Source of the DNA: Porticoccaceae bacterium
GTDB lineage: Bacteria; Pseudomonadota; Gammaproteobacteria; Pseudomonadales; Porticoccaceae
Assembly: GCA_029254005.1 (NCBI GenBank)
Contig: JAQWYJ010000018.1
Location: forward strand, 1-59,862
DNA length: 59,862 bases
Direction of reading: 5' to 3'
Shown here: one piece after another, positions 8,084 to 17,816 of the stretch
Layout of the letters: every line of letters starts with the position of its first letter
Numbering within the stretch: the first letter of the stretch is position 1
Position numbers and translations under genes: made by a program
The notes under the pieces: generated by a model
What the model saw: the letters and a program-made list of their open reading frames with translations, nothing else
The model's database searches: none
What the model was told of the DNA's origin: nothing

Positions 8084-8112
8084 TAGACTTATGGGTCTCG
8101 AGTTTCTATAGT
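8083..8112 (+). promoter_or_regulatory. Promoter of the 37-aa microprotein gene (TTAGAC-N18-TATAGT)
   Basis: TTAGAC at 8083-8088 and TATAGT at 8107-8112 are spaced by 18 bases. The first base overlaps the third ATGCAT box. A start near 8119 gives a leader of about 44 bases with the ribosome site AAAAAGGAAAAAG. Confidence 0.5.
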
Positions 8113-8162
8113 GCGCGCATCAAAGCAATGAGGCTTTGATTGAGTTTAAAAAGGAAAAAGAA

Positions 8163-8276
8163 ATGACACTGGTTTATGTATTACTAGGCTTTGCCGGCCT
8201 AACTGGAGCCGCTATTGCAAAAGATGATTTCGACAAAATGCGAGCACCAAACAAAGAAGTAGCTAACAAAGCATAA
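8163..8276 (+). CDS. Putative 37-residue membrane microprotein
   Basis: The ATG at 8163 follows a good ribosome site (AAGGA, about 9 bases upstream) and opens a 37-codon frame. The product has one hydrophobic segment at residues 2-19 (VYVLLGFAGLTGAAIA) and a charged tail (KDDFDKMRAP...). It has its own promoter, the triple ATGCAT box upstream and a hairpin at 8295-8323 downstream, so it looks like a complete single-gene unit. The AIA-K junction could also be a signal-peptidase site, leaving an 18-residue secreted peptide. No family is recognised. Support comes from the surrounding signals rather than from homology. Confidence 0.5.
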   Translation: MTLVYVLLGFAGLTGAAIAKDDFDKMRAPNKEVANKA

Positions 8277-8294
8277 GTTAACACAAAACGTCTA

Positions 8295-8323
8295 AGGCTT
8301 GTTAAGTGCTGATTAACAAGCCT
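8295..8323 (+). terminator. Hairpin after the microprotein gene
   Basis: A perfect 11-bp stem (AGGCTTGTTAA / TTAACAAGCCT) with a 7-base loop begins 19 bases after the microprotein stop codon. It lacks a T tract, so it may act as a 3'-end stabiliser or Rho-assisted end rather than a classic terminator. Confidence 0.5.
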
Positions 8324-8594
8324 AAAACCTCTCTCCAATGGTACCCTACCATCAACTCTCTACCGACTATCTGCAGCTTGCTAACAGCCGCTGAACTGAA
8401 TTTTGGGTAGTTTATTATTCAACTGACAAGATATATTTTGTTTGTAATGACAGTTGATCTAATAAATATATACACTTTCTAACAATTACACGGTACTATT
8501 TCTCATTAACAAAGTGATTCAGGTCTAATTTTATAGAGAATTGAGCCACATTTTCCCTAACGACATTGCCCTATCAATAACTGGTCAATCATAG

Positions 8595-9203
8595 ATGAAA
8601 AATATAGAAGTTTTTTTGGCCCAGTGTCATCGTAGGCGTTATCCTGCCAAAAGTACCATTATTTATGCGGGAGACAAAGCTGACGTTCTTTACTATATCG
8701 TCAAAGGCACAGTCAGTGTACTTGTTGAAGATGAGGCTGACCAAAAAGAAATGATTGTTGCCTATTTAAATGAAGGTGAATTTTTTGGTGAAATGGGACT
8801 TTTTGAAGAGGGCATCAGAAGTGCTTGGATAAAAGCCAAGACCGATTGTGAAATTAGCGAAATAACCTACTCAAAATTTACTGAACTGTATGAGAACAAC
8901 CCAAACTTTCTGTTTGCCATCACCCGACAGATGGCTTCGCGCCTACGCGAAACCACACAGAAAGCAAGTGATCTTGCATTTTTAGATGTTACAGGGCGTG
9001 TTGCCAGCGCACTTATAGATCTTAGCAAACAGCCCGATGCTATGAGTCATCCTGATGGCATGCAAATTAAAATAACCCGCCAAGAAATCGGCCGGATCGT
9101 AGTTTGTTCTCGTGAAATGGTAGGTCGCGTTCTAAAAGAACTTGAAAGTAAAGGATTGATCTCAGTGTCAGGAAAAACAATGGTAGTTTTTGGAACCCGC
9201 TAA
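8595..9203 (+). CDS. crp: cAMP receptor protein Crp/Vfr-like
   Basis: Global cAMP-responsive regulator. The 202-residue product aligns over its length with E. coli CRP (210) and Pseudomonas Vfr (214). Cyclic-nucleotide pocket: GEMGLFEEG (65-73) and RSAW (75-78). Dimer helix: about 105-138. Winged helix-turn-helix: about 160-185, with the Vfr-like end [10 protein letters not shown]. One oddity is IVVCSRE at 168-174, where E. coli and Vfr have IVGCSRE. The turn glycine of the HTH is Val170. The ribosome site is weak (AATCATAG before ATG). Its position beside trpC matches vfr in Pseudomonas. cAMP binding is expected from conserved residues; DNA specificity may be changed. Confidence 0.95.
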   Translation: MKNIEVFLAQCHRRRYPAKSTIIYAGDKADVLYYIVKGTVSVLVEDEADQKEMIVAYLNEGEFFGEMGLFEEGIRSAWIKAKTDCEISEITYSKFTELYENNPNFLFAITRQMASRLRETTQKASDLAFLDVTGRVASALIDLSKQPDAMSHPDGMQIKITRQEIGRIVVCSREMVGRVLKELESKGLISVSGKTMVVFGTR

Positions 9204-9245
9204 TATCTTACGCAATAATATTTAGTGACTACCAGATAAATACCG

Positions 9246-10046
9246 TCAAACAAACATCTCTTTTAGCTTTAATCCTGGATCACTGCTGCGCATAAACGCT
9301 TCACCGACTAAGAAGCCATTGACGCCGTTTTTACGCATGTCATTGACATCTGCGCGACTGAGAATACCGCTCTCAGTGATGACAGTTGTTGTAGCGGGAA
9401 TTTGCCCTAATAATCTATAGGTATTCTCCACAGAAACCTCAAACGAATGTAGATTACGATTGTTAATTCCAATCAATGGATTACTCAATGCTAATGCTCG
9501 GTCTAATTCGATTTGATCATGCACCTCAATTAACACATCCATACCAAGCGAAATCGCTAACTGATGAAGACTAACCAAGGTTGTTTGGTCTAAAGCAGAA
9601 ACAATCAACAAAATACAGTCTGCTGCCATAGCGCGTGCTGCATACACTTGATACTCGTCAATAATAAAGTCTTTGCGTATCACCGGCAACTCACAGGCAT
9701 TTCTGGCGGCCATTAAATACTCATCGGATCCTTGGAAAAAATCCACATCTGTAAGAACAGATAAGCAACAAGCACCTCCTAACTGGTAGCTTTTAGCTAT
9801 CGAAACAGGGTCAAAGTTTTCACAAATAACGCCTTTACTGGGTGATGCTTTTTTAATTTCGGCAATCACTGCCGCTTCGCCTGCATGAATCTTAGTAGTA
9901 ATCGCCTTAGTAAATCCTCTTGGTGCTGAAGCATTATCAATCTGCTCTAGTAATACCTTAATTGGCTTGTTGATTCGGCCTAAACGAATTTCTTCATGCT
10001 TACGAAGTAAGATATTTTTTAATATGGTTGGTACTTCAACGCGCAT
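9246..10046 (-). CDS. trpC: Indole-3-glycerol phosphate synthase
   Basis: Closes the indole ring in tryptophan synthesis (CdRP to indole-3-glycerol phosphate). The 266-residue (beta/alpha)8 barrel shows [10 protein letters not shown] (63-72, catalytic lysine), [17 protein letters not shown] and TESGI. It is the last gene of the minus-strand trpEGDC cluster and follows trpD by 10 bases. It is not fused to TrpF, as is normal outside the enteric bacteria. It converges on crp with only 42 bases between the stop codons and no hairpin there. Confidence 0.97.
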   Translation of the reverse strand: MRVEVPTILKNILLRKHEEIRLGRINKPIKVLLEQIDNASAPRGFTKAITTKIHAGEAAVIAEIKKASPSKGVICENFDPVSIAKSYQLGGACCLSVLTDVDFFQGSDEYLMAARNACELPVIRKDFIIDEYQVYAARAMAADCILLIVSALDQTTLVSLHQLAISLGMDVLIEVHDQIELDRALALSNPLIGINNRNLHSFEVSVENTYRLLGQIPATTTVITESGILSRADVNDMRKNGVNGFLVGEAFMRSSDPGLKLKEMFV

Positions 10047-10056
10047 ACTAATGATC

Positions 10057-11085
10057 CTAGTTATCAGTAATAAAACTGTTTGTTAACTCGACGAGTTGAT
10101 TGATTTTTTTGCTAGCATCTCCTGAGCTTATGGCCGTCTGCGCCATAGAAACACCCTCATAAATAGACTGTGCACAACCCGCCACATAAAGAGCTGCTCC
10201 TGCATTAATTGAAATTAAATCAGTCGCTTTACTGGTAGTGCCATCTAAAGCTGAAAAAATGAGCTTTAGCGACTGCTCGGCATTATCTACAGACAACCCA
10301 TCGAGGGATTGCCGCTGACCAAAAAAGTCTTCTGGTAACAAACTATACTCTGAGAGGAGCCCTAGTTTATATTCAGCAACATATGTCTGTGCAGCAATGC
10401 TAATTTCATCAAGTCCATCTGCCGAGTGGACAACCATTACATGCTCTGCACCCAGACGACCTAAGACATCAGCTATAGGTTTGCATAATGCCTGGTCATA
10501 AACGCCAATTAATTGTCGCTTTACACCGGCAGGATTAGTCATTGGCCCAAGAATATTAAATATAGTTCTCAATCCAAGTTCTTTTCTAGGCCCAATAGCA
10601 TACTTCATCGCAGTATGGTGAGCTGGCGCAAACATAAATCCAAGACCTATTTGTTCTACACACAAAGCGACCTGTGCAGGGTTAATAGACAGATTTACAC
10701 CGGCAGCTTCAAGTAGGTCAGCAGCGCCACTTTTACTACTTACCGAGCGATTACCATGTTTTGCAACACGACCACCTGCTGCAGCTACAACAACGCTAGC
10801 GATGGTGGATACATTAAATAAATTCGACTCATCTCCACCAGTGCCAACAATATCAACCAGCTGCTCACCTTTAATATTCACTTTAGTAGCCAACTGACGC
10901 ATAACCTCAACAGCGCCAGTTATTTCATCAATGGTTTCGCCTTTAAGTCGTAGCCCAACTAAAAAAGCACCAATTTGAGCATCGGTAGCTCCACCAGACA
11001 TAATTTGAGCCATGACATCAAACATTATCTCTCGACTTAAATGCCGACCTTCCATCACTAAAGACAAAGCTTGCTTGATATCCAC
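10057..11085 (-). CDS. trpD: Anthranilate phosphoribosyltransferase
   Basis: Transfers the phosphoribosyl group from PRPP to anthranilate. The 342-residue product carries the family PRPP loop [14 protein letters not shown] (81-94) and the anthranilate/PRPP block [12 protein letters not shown] (109-120). It is a stand-alone TrpD of the Pseudomonas type, not the TrpG-TrpD fusion of enteric bacteria. It follows trpG by 3 bases, so the two are almost certainly translationally coupled. Confidence 0.97.
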   Translation of the reverse strand: MDIKQALSLVMEGRHLSREIMFDVMAQIMSGGATDAQIGAFLVGLRLKGETIDEITGAVEVMRQLATKVNIKGEQLVDIVGTGGDESNLFNVSTIASVVVAAAGGRVAKHGNRSVSSKSGAADLLEAAGVNLSINPAQVALCVEQIGLGFMFAPAHHTAMKYAIGPRKELGLRTIFNILGPMTNPAGVKRQLIGVYDQALCKPIADVLGRLGAEHVMVVHSADGLDEISIAAQTYVAEYKLGLLSEYSLLPEDFFGQRQSLDGLSVDNAEQSLKLIFSALDGTTSKATDLISINAGAALYVAGCAQSIYEGVSMAQTAISSGDASKKINQLVELTNSFITDN

Positions 11086-11088
11086 TTT

Positions 11089-11667
11089 CTAACGCTCCAA
11101 AAAGTTACGTAATAAATCATGGCCGTGCTCGGTAAGAATAGACTCGGGATGAAACTGTACTCCCTCAATATCATAGTCTGTATGCCTTACGCCCATAATT
11201 TCGTCCAAAACACCATGCTCACTCTCGGTCCAGGCAGTGACTTCGAGACAGGATGGCAGAGTATTTTGACCAATCACCAAAGAGTGGTAGCGGGTCGCAA
11301 TAAATTTAGCACTAAGCCCATGAAATACCCCCGTGTTTCGATGACATATTTGCGAGGTTTTACCATGCATGACCTGTTTTGCACGAATGATATGACCTCC
11401 AAATGCTTGAGCGATGCTTTGATGCCCCAAACAAATCCCCAGTATCGGCAGTCGGCCCGCAAAATGTTTTATTGTCTCTACGGAGATACCCGCCTCATTG
11501 GGCGTACAGGGACCAGGCGATATAACTATTTTTTCAGGTGCCAGGGATTCAATATCATTGAGAGAAAGCTCATCATTTCTGACAACCTTAACGTCGGCCT
11601 TTAATTCGGCCAAATACTGAACGATGTTGTAGGTGAACGAATCGTAGTTATCGATCATTAAAATCAT
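11089..11667 (-). CDS. trpG: Anthranilate synthase component II (glutamine amidotransferase)
   Basis: Class I glutamine amidotransferase that supplies ammonia to TrpE. The 192-residue product has [10 protein letters not shown] (51-60), the nucleophile elbow GICLGHQ with C79, and the His-Glu pair in [13 protein letters not shown] near the C-terminus. The first four bases overlap the end of trpE (11664-11667). A similar protein, PabA, serves folate synthesis. The tight trp context favours TrpG, though a shared role in both pathways is known in some bacteria. Confidence 0.96.
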   Translation of the reverse strand: MILMIDNYDSFTYNIVQYLAELKADVKVVRNDELSLNDIESLAPEKIVISPGPCTPNEAGISVETIKHFAGRLPILGICLGHQSIAQAFGGHIIRAKQVMHGKTSQICHRNTGVFHGLSAKFIATRYHSLVIGQNTLPSCLEVTAWTESEHGVLDEIMGVRHTDYDIEGVQFHPESILTEHGHDLLRNFLER

Positions 11668-13142
11668 TTTTCAGCTCCACATACCATCGCTGCAGCACGC
11701 ATAATCGCCCGCGCCTTGTTCATGGTCTCTTCCCATTCTAATTCGGGTTCAGAGTCGGCTACTACACCGCCTCCAGCTTGGACATGTAACTTACCGTCTT
11801 TAAGTACTGCGGTACGAATAGCAATAGCCATATCCATATTGCCATTCCAGCCAATATAACCTATCGCACCACCGTAGATGTTACGCTTCACCGGCTCAAG
11901 TTCGTCAATAATCTCCATTGCTCTGATTTTTGGGGCTCCACTCAAGGTTCCCGCTGGCAGTGTCGCCTTTAAGACATCAATAGCGCTCATAGTTGGTTCG
12001 ACATTACCAACTACGTTTGAGGTGATATGCATAACATGAGAATATCGTTCAACCACCATTTTTTCAGTAACTTCAACCGATCCTGGCTGACTAATTCGAC
12101 CCACATCATTGCGACCTAAATCAATCAACATTAAATGTTCTGCAATCTCTTTGGGATCAGCTAACATTTCCTCTTCCAACATTTGATCAGCACTATCGGT
12201 CTCTCCACGACGGCGGGTGCCCGCAATGGGTCTAACAGTCACCTGATTGTCCTCTAGCCTTGCTAACACTTCTGGAGATGAGCCGACAATATGAAAGCCG
12301 TCTAAATCTAGAAAATACATATAAGGCGAGGGATTTAATCTGCGCAGCGCACGATATAAATTAATGGGTTGCGCATTAAATGGCGCTGAAAAACGTTGTG
12401 AAGGCACCACCTGCATGATATCTCCGGATAAAGTGTACTGCTTTACCTTTTCAACGGCCTGTTTATAGCGGTCCTTACCAAAACTAGAGACAAAAGCTTC
12501 TTCAGAGAGACCTGCCCCTTGAGCAATCATTGGTGGCAAATCTGGGATTGCTTCGCTAAGTTTGCGTTCTAATTCGTCCAATCGGGTCTCAGCATCTTGA
12601 AGTGCACCGCGGTCTTTAGCATCGACATGCACAACCAGCATAATGGTGCCTGACAAGTTATCAAAAATAGCTACCTCATCTGAGGCCATTAACAGAACAT
12701 CGGGAGTTCCTAATTGATCTGGCGGTGCGCTATCAGCTAATTTTGACTCTACGTATCGAACCGTATCATAACCAAAATAACCCACCAAACCACCGGTAAA
12801 TCTGGGTAGATCGGGAAGATCAGGCATGCTGAACAAAGCACGAAATCGCTCTACTTCAGCTAGTGGATCATTAGTCGTTCTTGTAACCATTGGTTTGCCA
12901 TCACGAACAATCTCAAGTCGATTACCAAATAATTTAAAAACGGTAGATGTTTGCAAACCAATTAGTGAATAACGCCCCCACTTTTCACCGCCTTGAACTG
13001 ACTCAAACAAATAGGAATTAGGACCAAATGCAAGTTTTAAATAAACACTTAAGGGAGTTTCTAAATCAGCAAGTACTTCGCGTGTGATGGGGATTCTATT
13101 AAAATTCTGCGTAGCTAGATGTTCAAATTGTTGGTTTTTCAT
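11664..13142 (-). CDS. trpE: Anthranilate synthase component I
   Basis: Converts chorismate to anthranilate with ammonia from TrpG, the first committed step to tryptophan. The 492-residue product has the chorismate-binding domain with [35 protein letters not shown] and [11 protein letters not shown]. The N-terminal feedback region has LFES where many TrpE proteins have LLES, so tryptophan inhibition is expected. GGA lies 9 bases before the ATG. The leader back to rpe (226 bases) shows no peptide with tandem Trp codons and no terminator/antiterminator pair, so no attenuator is called. Confidence 0.97.
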   Translation of the reverse strand: MKNQQFEHLATQNFNRIPITREVLADLETPLSVYLKLAFGPNSYLFESVQGGEKWGRYSLIGLQTSTVFKLFGNRLEIVRDGKPMVTRTTNDPLAEVERFRALFSMPDLPDLPRFTGGLVGYFGYDTVRYVESKLADSAPPDQLGTPDVLLMASDEVAIFDNLSGTIMLVVHVDAKDRGALQDAETRLDELERKLSEAIPDLPPMIAQGAGLSEEAFVSSFGKDRYKQAVEKVKQYTLSGDIMQVVPSQRFSAPFNAQPINLYRALRRLNPSPYMYFLDLDGFHIVGSSPEVLARLEDNQVTVRPIAGTRRRGETDSADQMLEEEMLADPKEIAEHLMLIDLGRNDVGRISQPGSVEVTEKMVVERYSHVMHITSNVVGNVEPTMSAIDVLKATLPAGTLSGAPKIRAMEIIDELEPVKRNIYGGAIGYIGWNGNMDMAIAIRTAVLKDGKLHVQAGGGVVADSEPELEWEETMNKARAIMRAAAMVCGAEK

Positions 13143-13368
13143 TACAGCGTCCTGATGTGGTGTTTATTGTGCGTTTTAGACGGGCTCTTTAGTATGCCCG
13201 CAGGCTCACTCGCCTCGCCAACGACAAAACATCAAACTACCATTAACTATGAGAATGTCATTCAAAACCTTAGCCTCTTAACCTAGTAAAATTAGGCGAT
13301 CCAACAGTGATTTCAGTATTCATAAAATGTTTCAGATATTTCCAACAATAGAGGTTCATCCATTAAGC

Positions 13369-14040
13369 TCAAATCACGCCCGCTAACTCTGTACGCATAT
13401 TTGCGATGACTTCAGCATAGTTAGGCTGACTAAAAATTGCCGACCCTGCAACAAAAGTATCGGCTCCAGCGGCCGCAATTTCGGCAATATTTGACACGCC
13501 TACGCCGCCGTCTACTTCCAGGCGGATATCAAAACCACTTTGATCAATTAACGCTCTAGCCTGCTTTAACTTTTCCAGCGTTGATGGAATAAACTTTTGA
13601 CCACCAAAACCAGGATTTACCGACATTAACAGCAGCATGTCTAATTTATCCATTACCCAATCAGTCACATCTAACCCCGTACCGGGATTTAAGACAAGTC
13701 CAGATTTACAGCCAAGATCACGAACCAGCTGCAAGGATCTGTCAATATGATTAGAGCCCTCTGGATGAAAAGTGATGTAATCAGCTCCGGCGTCGGCAAA
13801 CATCCGTATTAAATCATCCACTGGGCTAACCATAAGATGAACATCAATAGGTGCGGTAACGCCATGATCTCGCAATGCCTTACATACCATGGGACCAATG
13901 GTTAAGTTAGGCACATAATGATTATCCATAACATCGAAATGAACAATATCAGCGCCAGCTTCAAGAACTGCATCAACTTCTTCACCAAGGCATGCAAAAT
14001 TTGCGGCCAAAATAGAGGGGGCAATTAAGTAGTTATTCAT
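13369..14040 (-). CDS. rpe: Ribulose-phosphate 3-epimerase
   Basis: Interconverts D-ribulose 5-phosphate and D-xylulose 5-phosphate in the pentose phosphate pathway. The 223-residue TIM barrel has the metal-site strands [15 protein letters not shown] (33-47), the DVHLM strand and LEVDGGVG. Length is normal. In Pseudomonas the order is rpe-gph-trpE; here gph (phosphoglycolate phosphatase) is absent and 226 bases separate rpe from trpE. Confidence 0.97.
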   Translation of the reverse strand: MNNYLIAPSILAANFACLGEEVDAVLEAGADIVHFDVMDNHYVPNLTIGPMVCKALRDHGVTAPIDVHLMVSPVDDLIRMFADAGADYITFHPEGSNHIDRSLQLVRDLGCKSGLVLNPGTGLDVTDWVMDKLDMLLLMSVNPGFGGQKFIPSTLEKLKQARALIDQSGFDIRLEVDGGVGVSNIAEIAAAGADTFVAGSAIFSQPNYAEVIANMRTELAGVI

Positions 14041-14175
14041 AACACACCAGTTGGTTCGTGACTATAGACTTGGGTCGATATTATATACTCTGACGGTCGC
14101 CTTAGGGTACTTGTGCATGCAAAAAAGGGTTACATAAAAAGCAACACTCACAACATAAAAAGAATATCGGTGCAG

Positions 14176-14523
14176 TTAAGGCTGACTATCACCTTTTTTC
14201 ATTAACCAATTCTTTTTTTGACGCTTAGCTTTTTTCTTTTCTCGCATTTCTTTGCGCTTAGCCTTTGCCTCATCTTTTGTAATATAGCCATCCCCATTCA
14301 GGTCCATGCTAGTAAAGCGATCTCGACCCCTAGCTGCCATTTCTTCAATCATTAATTCATGTTCAGCAGTAGAGACTCGGCCATCGCCATCGCTATCTGC
14401 CTCTGAAAATAAATCGCTTTTTGATCGATCCTCGTGACCACTTTTATCGCCGTCTTTGTGATGCTCAGCTAACGTAGAAATCGACAATAATGTCGTGAAT
14501 ATAAAAACAATCATTTTGATCAT
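14176..14523 (-). CDS. Secreted EF-hand calcium-binding protein (115 aa)
   Basis: The ATG at 14523 is chosen because it follows GGAGGTGATC by four bases, a ten-base perfect complement to the 16S 3' end. A longer frame exists upstream without such a site. The product has a signal peptide (MIKMIVFIFTTLLSISTLA), a His/Asp-rich linker, and two EF-hand loops, DSDGDGRVSTAE at about residues 44-55 and DLNGDGYITKDE at about 75-86. A very basic Lys/Arg/Glu helix (about 90-108) follows. It is probably periplasmic or extracellular. Calcium binding is expected from the canonical loops. Partner and role are unknown. Confidence 0.85.
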   Translation of the reverse strand: MIKMIVFIFTTLLSISTLAEHHKDGDKSGHEDRSKSDLFSEADSDGDGRVSTAEHELMIEEMAARGRDRFTSMDLNGDGYITKDEAKAKRKEMREKKKAKRQKKNWLMKKGDSQP

Positions 14524-14711
14524 TTTGATCACCTCCGATATTAATTTACTTGTGTTAACGAGGCCACACCTTTGCGGTTGACAGTCATCGACCAATAATC
14601 TATTTCTGAATTTATGCCCAAACGCAAAAATAGCAGATAACTTACGCTCGTCTCAACGTAGATTTTAATAAACCCACCAAACCCACCAACAAAATTAACC
14701 GTAGCGTGGTT

Positions 14712-14812
14712 TTATTTGTTGCTAATCGTTGAAGGCTCCAAAAAAGTAACAAACATGCCATCAGGGTCATATAAACTTTACATCATTGGCATACTTGTTT
14801 TTTAATTCGTAT
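14712..14812 (-). pseudogene. Short remnant of a VOC (glyoxalase-fold) gene
   Basis: Reading the minus strand just after the acyl-CoA synthetase stop, one frame gives YELKNKYANDVKF. A shifted frame then gives LYDPDGMFVTFLEP and a stop at 14712-14714. The xxDPDGxxVxxxEP end is the classic C-terminus of VOC/glyoxalase-family proteins, and an ELK..YAND segment before it fits too. A one-step frameshift and an in-frame stop separate the parts, and no N-terminal domain is present. I read it as the decayed 3' end of a gene once co-directional with the synthetase. The match is short, so confidence is low. Confidence 0.3.
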
Positions 14813-14820
14813 CGTTCTCG

Positions 14821-16440
14821 CTAATAGCTGTAGTCTTTGAACTGCTCTCGCAAGTCTTTTTTACTTATTTTCCCTGTCGCTGTGTGTGGAATTTCATCAA
14901 CAAAAACACAGTCGCCCGGAATCCACCACTTGGCTATCTTACCCTCTAAGGAAGCCAAAATAGAGTCCTTATCAGGTGTCACACCAGCTGTTGGGATGAC
15001 AATTAGCAGCGGTCGTTCCGTCCACTTGGGGTCGGCAACACCAATCACTGCAGATTCTTGAACATGAGGGTGCGACATGGCTGCATTTTCAACATCAATC
15101 GAGCTGATCCATTCTCCGCCTGACTTAATAACATCTTTAACGCGATCAGTAATTACAACATAACCATACTCATCAATCGACGCCATATCTCCAGTATCAA
15201 ACCACCCATCACTATCTAATGCAGGCTGATCTTCAAGTCGATAATAACCATTGCAAACCCAAGGACCTTTTACTAGAAGCAAGCCCGATGCAACGCCATC
15301 CCAAGGTAGAGCATGGTTGTTGGCATCGACAATTTTCATTTCTACCCCGTAAACAATCCGCCCTGCACGAATTCGATAAGCATCCTTCTCCTCTTCAGTG
15401 CAGTCCTTCATCCAGCCCATGGGTTTGTTGTAAGATCCCAACGGACTCATTTCAGTCATTCCCCATCCAACGTGCATATATACGCCGTATTTATCCATCG
15501 ACTTCATTAGAGAAAGAGGACAAGCGGAGCCTCCCGCGACAACTCTTTTAAGTGTTTCAACCGTCTCACCCGTCGTATTAAGATAATCTATTAACGCCAA
15601 CCACACAGTGGGAACGCCAAGAGAGTAATTAACTTTTTCACTGTTAATCAGCCGTGTTAGCGTTTCTCCATCGGCCATTTTGGGGCCCGGAAAGACTAAT
15701 TTGCAACCAACCATTGGTCCATTATAAGCGGTGCCCCACGCGTTCACATGAAACATCGGGACAATCGGCATGATCACATCATCGCCGGAGAGATTCATAA
15801 CATCTGGCAACGAACCCACAATTGAATGCAGCACAGTACTTCGATGACTGTAAACAACACCTTTTGGGTTACCGGTAGTACCGGAGGTATAACACATGGA
15901 GCTTGCTGTGTTCTCGTCAAGGTCTGGCCACTCAAAAGTATCTACTTGATCAGCTATAAAAGTCTCATAGCAGTGCACGTTTTCAAGACTACATGAAGGC
16001 ATATTAGCCGCATCAGTTAACACAACAAATCCTTTCACCGTCGGTAAAGAATCTTTTAGACCTTCGAGCAAAGGTACAAACATAGGGTCGGTAAATACCC
16101 ACTGATCTTCAGCATGGTTGATAATAAAATCAATTTGTTCAGCGAAAAGCCTGGGGTTAATAGTGTGACAAATCTGACCTGAGCAAGAAATTGCATAGTA
16201 AAGTTCAAAATGTCGATGGTCGTTCCAAGCAAGAGTAGCAATGCGATCTCCCCGTTTAAAGTCGCAATTTTGCAATGCATTTGCTAGCTGACGCACACGC
16301 CGGAAAGCATCAGCATAGGTATAACGATGATGAGGGTTATCGCCCGTAACTGAAACAATTTCACTATTTCTATGAATTCGATCAGCATGTTTCATTATCG
16401 TCGTTATCGTCAGCTGCGAATCCATCATTAAACCATTCAT
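14821..16440 (-). CDS. AMP-dependent acyl-CoA synthetase (AlkK/DmdB-like)
   Basis: Activates a carboxylic acid to its CoA thioester via an acyl-adenylate. The 539-residue product has the P-loop [18 protein letters not shown], the GWGMTEMSP motif, [25 protein letters not shown] and the C-terminal catalytic lysine in [14 protein letters not shown]. The N-terminus ([19 protein letters not shown]) resembles medium-chain acyl-CoA ligases (AlkK) and methylmercaptopropionate-CoA ligase DmdB, both common in marine bacteria. The substrate cannot be decided here and no dmd or alk genes lie nearby. Paralogues acting on other short or aromatic acids look much the same. Confidence 0.9.
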   Translation of the reverse strand: MNGLMMDSQLTITTIMKHADRIHRNSEIVSVTGDNPHHRYTYADAFRRVRQLANALQNCDFKRGDRIATLAWNDHRHFELYYAISCSGQICHTINPRLFAEQIDFIINHAEDQWVFTDPMFVPLLEGLKDSLPTVKGFVVLTDAANMPSCSLENVHCYETFIADQVDTFEWPDLDENTASSMCYTSGTTGNPKGVVYSHRSTVLHSIVGSLPDVMNLSGDDVIMPIVPMFHVNAWGTAYNGPMVGCKLVFPGPKMADGETLTRLINSEKVNYSLGVPTVWLALIDYLNTTGETVETLKRVVAGGSACPLSLMKSMDKYGVYMHVGWGMTEMSPLGSYNKPMGWMKDCTEEEKDAYRIRAGRIVYGVEMKIVDANNHALPWDGVASGLLLVKGPWVCNGYYRLEDQPALDSDGWFDTGDMASIDEYGYVVITDRVKDVIKSGGEWISSIDVENAAMSHPHVQESAVIGVADPKWTERPLLIVIPTAGVTPDKDSILASLEGKIAKWWIPGDCVFVDEIPHTATGKISKKDLREQFKDYSY

Positions 16441-16598
16441 ACATATCCCCTATTAGCCTAACCAAGCGTTTAAAATTATTAGCTAAAAGGGTATCACTAG
16501 GCGTTTCACAAGGACAAGAGTATTTTGCTAAATACCCAGTATTCCTTGCTAGGTGTCTAATGAGCGTTATGCCGCTTAACGCGACGACATCTTTCGTC

Positions 16599-17639
16599 TC
16601 ATTTTTTTATAGACCTAGGTGCGCTAGCCTTATCTTTGGCAACAGATTCTTCAATTACTCCATTATCTAACAATAATTGTAAACTTTGATCTAGAGTATG
16701 CATCTGTGAAGAGCTATTGGTTTGCATAACCGAATATAACTGAGGAATCTTATCTTCTCTTATTAAGTTGCGAACAGCCGGTGTTCCAATCAAAATTTCG
16801 CACGCTAAGCTGCGTCCACCTTTAAGATTTTTTACTAAATTTTGACATACTACCCCGCGCAGAGATTCTGATAACATTGAACGTACCAGATCCTTCTCTG
16901 CAGCTGGGAAAACGTCGATAATACGGGTAATGGTGGATGATGCAGACGCCGTATGTAGTGTTGCTAAAACCAAATGGCCTGTTTCTGCAGCAGTGAGAGC
17001 CAGTCGGATAGTTTCTAAGTCACGCATTTCACCAATGGCGACAACATCTGGATCTTCTCGCAAAGAGGCGCGCAGAGCACTACCAAAAGTAGTTGTGTGA
17101 GTGAATAGTTCACGTTGGTGTATCAAAGATTGTTTATTTTTATGCACAAATTCGATTGGGTCTTCGATAGTAACTATATGGTATTGTCTGTGCTCGTTAA
17201 TATAATCGATCATCGCCGCTAAAGTTGAACTTTTACCTGATCCAGTTGGTCCAGTAATTAATACTAATCCTCTGGGCAATAAAGCAAGCTCTTTAAGAAC
17301 ATTCGCAGTAGCTAACTTTTCAAATGTCGGCACTTGTTTAGGAATCACGCGAAACACTGCGGATCGTCCTCGATGCTGATTGAATATATTTACACGAAAT
17401 CGACCGCTCAGCTGAAGATCAATGCAAAAATCTAACTCTATTTTAAGATCAAGTTGATCGCGCTGATGGTCATTCAGTAAACTTTTTAAGAACTCATCCA
17501 AAACCTCTTTGGATACAGGAGGTAGTTCTGTTTTAATTAATCCGCCATTAATTCGCAACATTGGTGAAATTCCTGCAGATAGATGTAAATCTGAGGCTCC
17601 TTCATTCATACTGCACAATAGCAAACTGTTAATATCCAC
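16599..17639 (-). CDS. pilT: Type IV pilus retraction ATPase PilT
   Basis: Hexameric ATPase that drives pilus retraction at the inner membrane. The 346-residue product has the N-terminal DLHLSAG motif (17-23), Walker A GPTGSGKSS (130-138), the acidic TIEDPIEF box, IGEMRDLETIRLALTAAETGHLV and the LHTASA histidine box. The C-terminal GTPAVRNLIRED is diagnostic of PilT rather than PilU or PilB. It is normally followed by pilU and is divergent from yggS in Pseudomonas. Here pilU is absent and gshB takes the divergent position. The last residues (ASAPRSIKK) are basic and variable. Confidence 0.94.
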   Translation of the reverse strand: MDINSLLLCSMNEGASDLHLSAGISPMLRINGGLIKTELPPVSKEVLDEFLKSLLNDHQRDQLDLKIELDFCIDLQLSGRFRVNIFNQHRGRSAVFRVIPKQVPTFEKLATANVLKELALLPRGLVLITGPTGSGKSSTLAAMIDYINEHRQYHIVTIEDPIEFVHKNKQSLIHQRELFTHTTTFGSALRASLREDPDVVAIGEMRDLETIRLALTAAETGHLVLATLHTASASSTITRIIDVFPAAEKDLVRSMLSESLRGVVCQNLVKNLKGGRSLACEILIGTPAVRNLIREDKIPQLYSVMQTNSSSQMHTLDQSLQLLLDNGVIEESVAKDKASAPRSIKK

Positions 17640-17816
17640 AGGCGTCGTTCCTTGACTTTGTTGGATGTATCTTCAGAAAATCTGTGCCGAATGCAAAGTA
17701 GTGAAAGCACAAGCGAATGATAATATTATTTAATGTATAGACCATCAAGGACGCAATTGGCAACCATACGCTCATCTTTAATGATGTGAAAATTTAAAAA
17801 TAGTGAAGGTATAATA

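Noticed and set aside
13143-13368. trp attenuator upstream of trpE
   Set aside because: No leader peptide with adjacent Trp codons and no terminator with a T tract were found in the 226-base leader.
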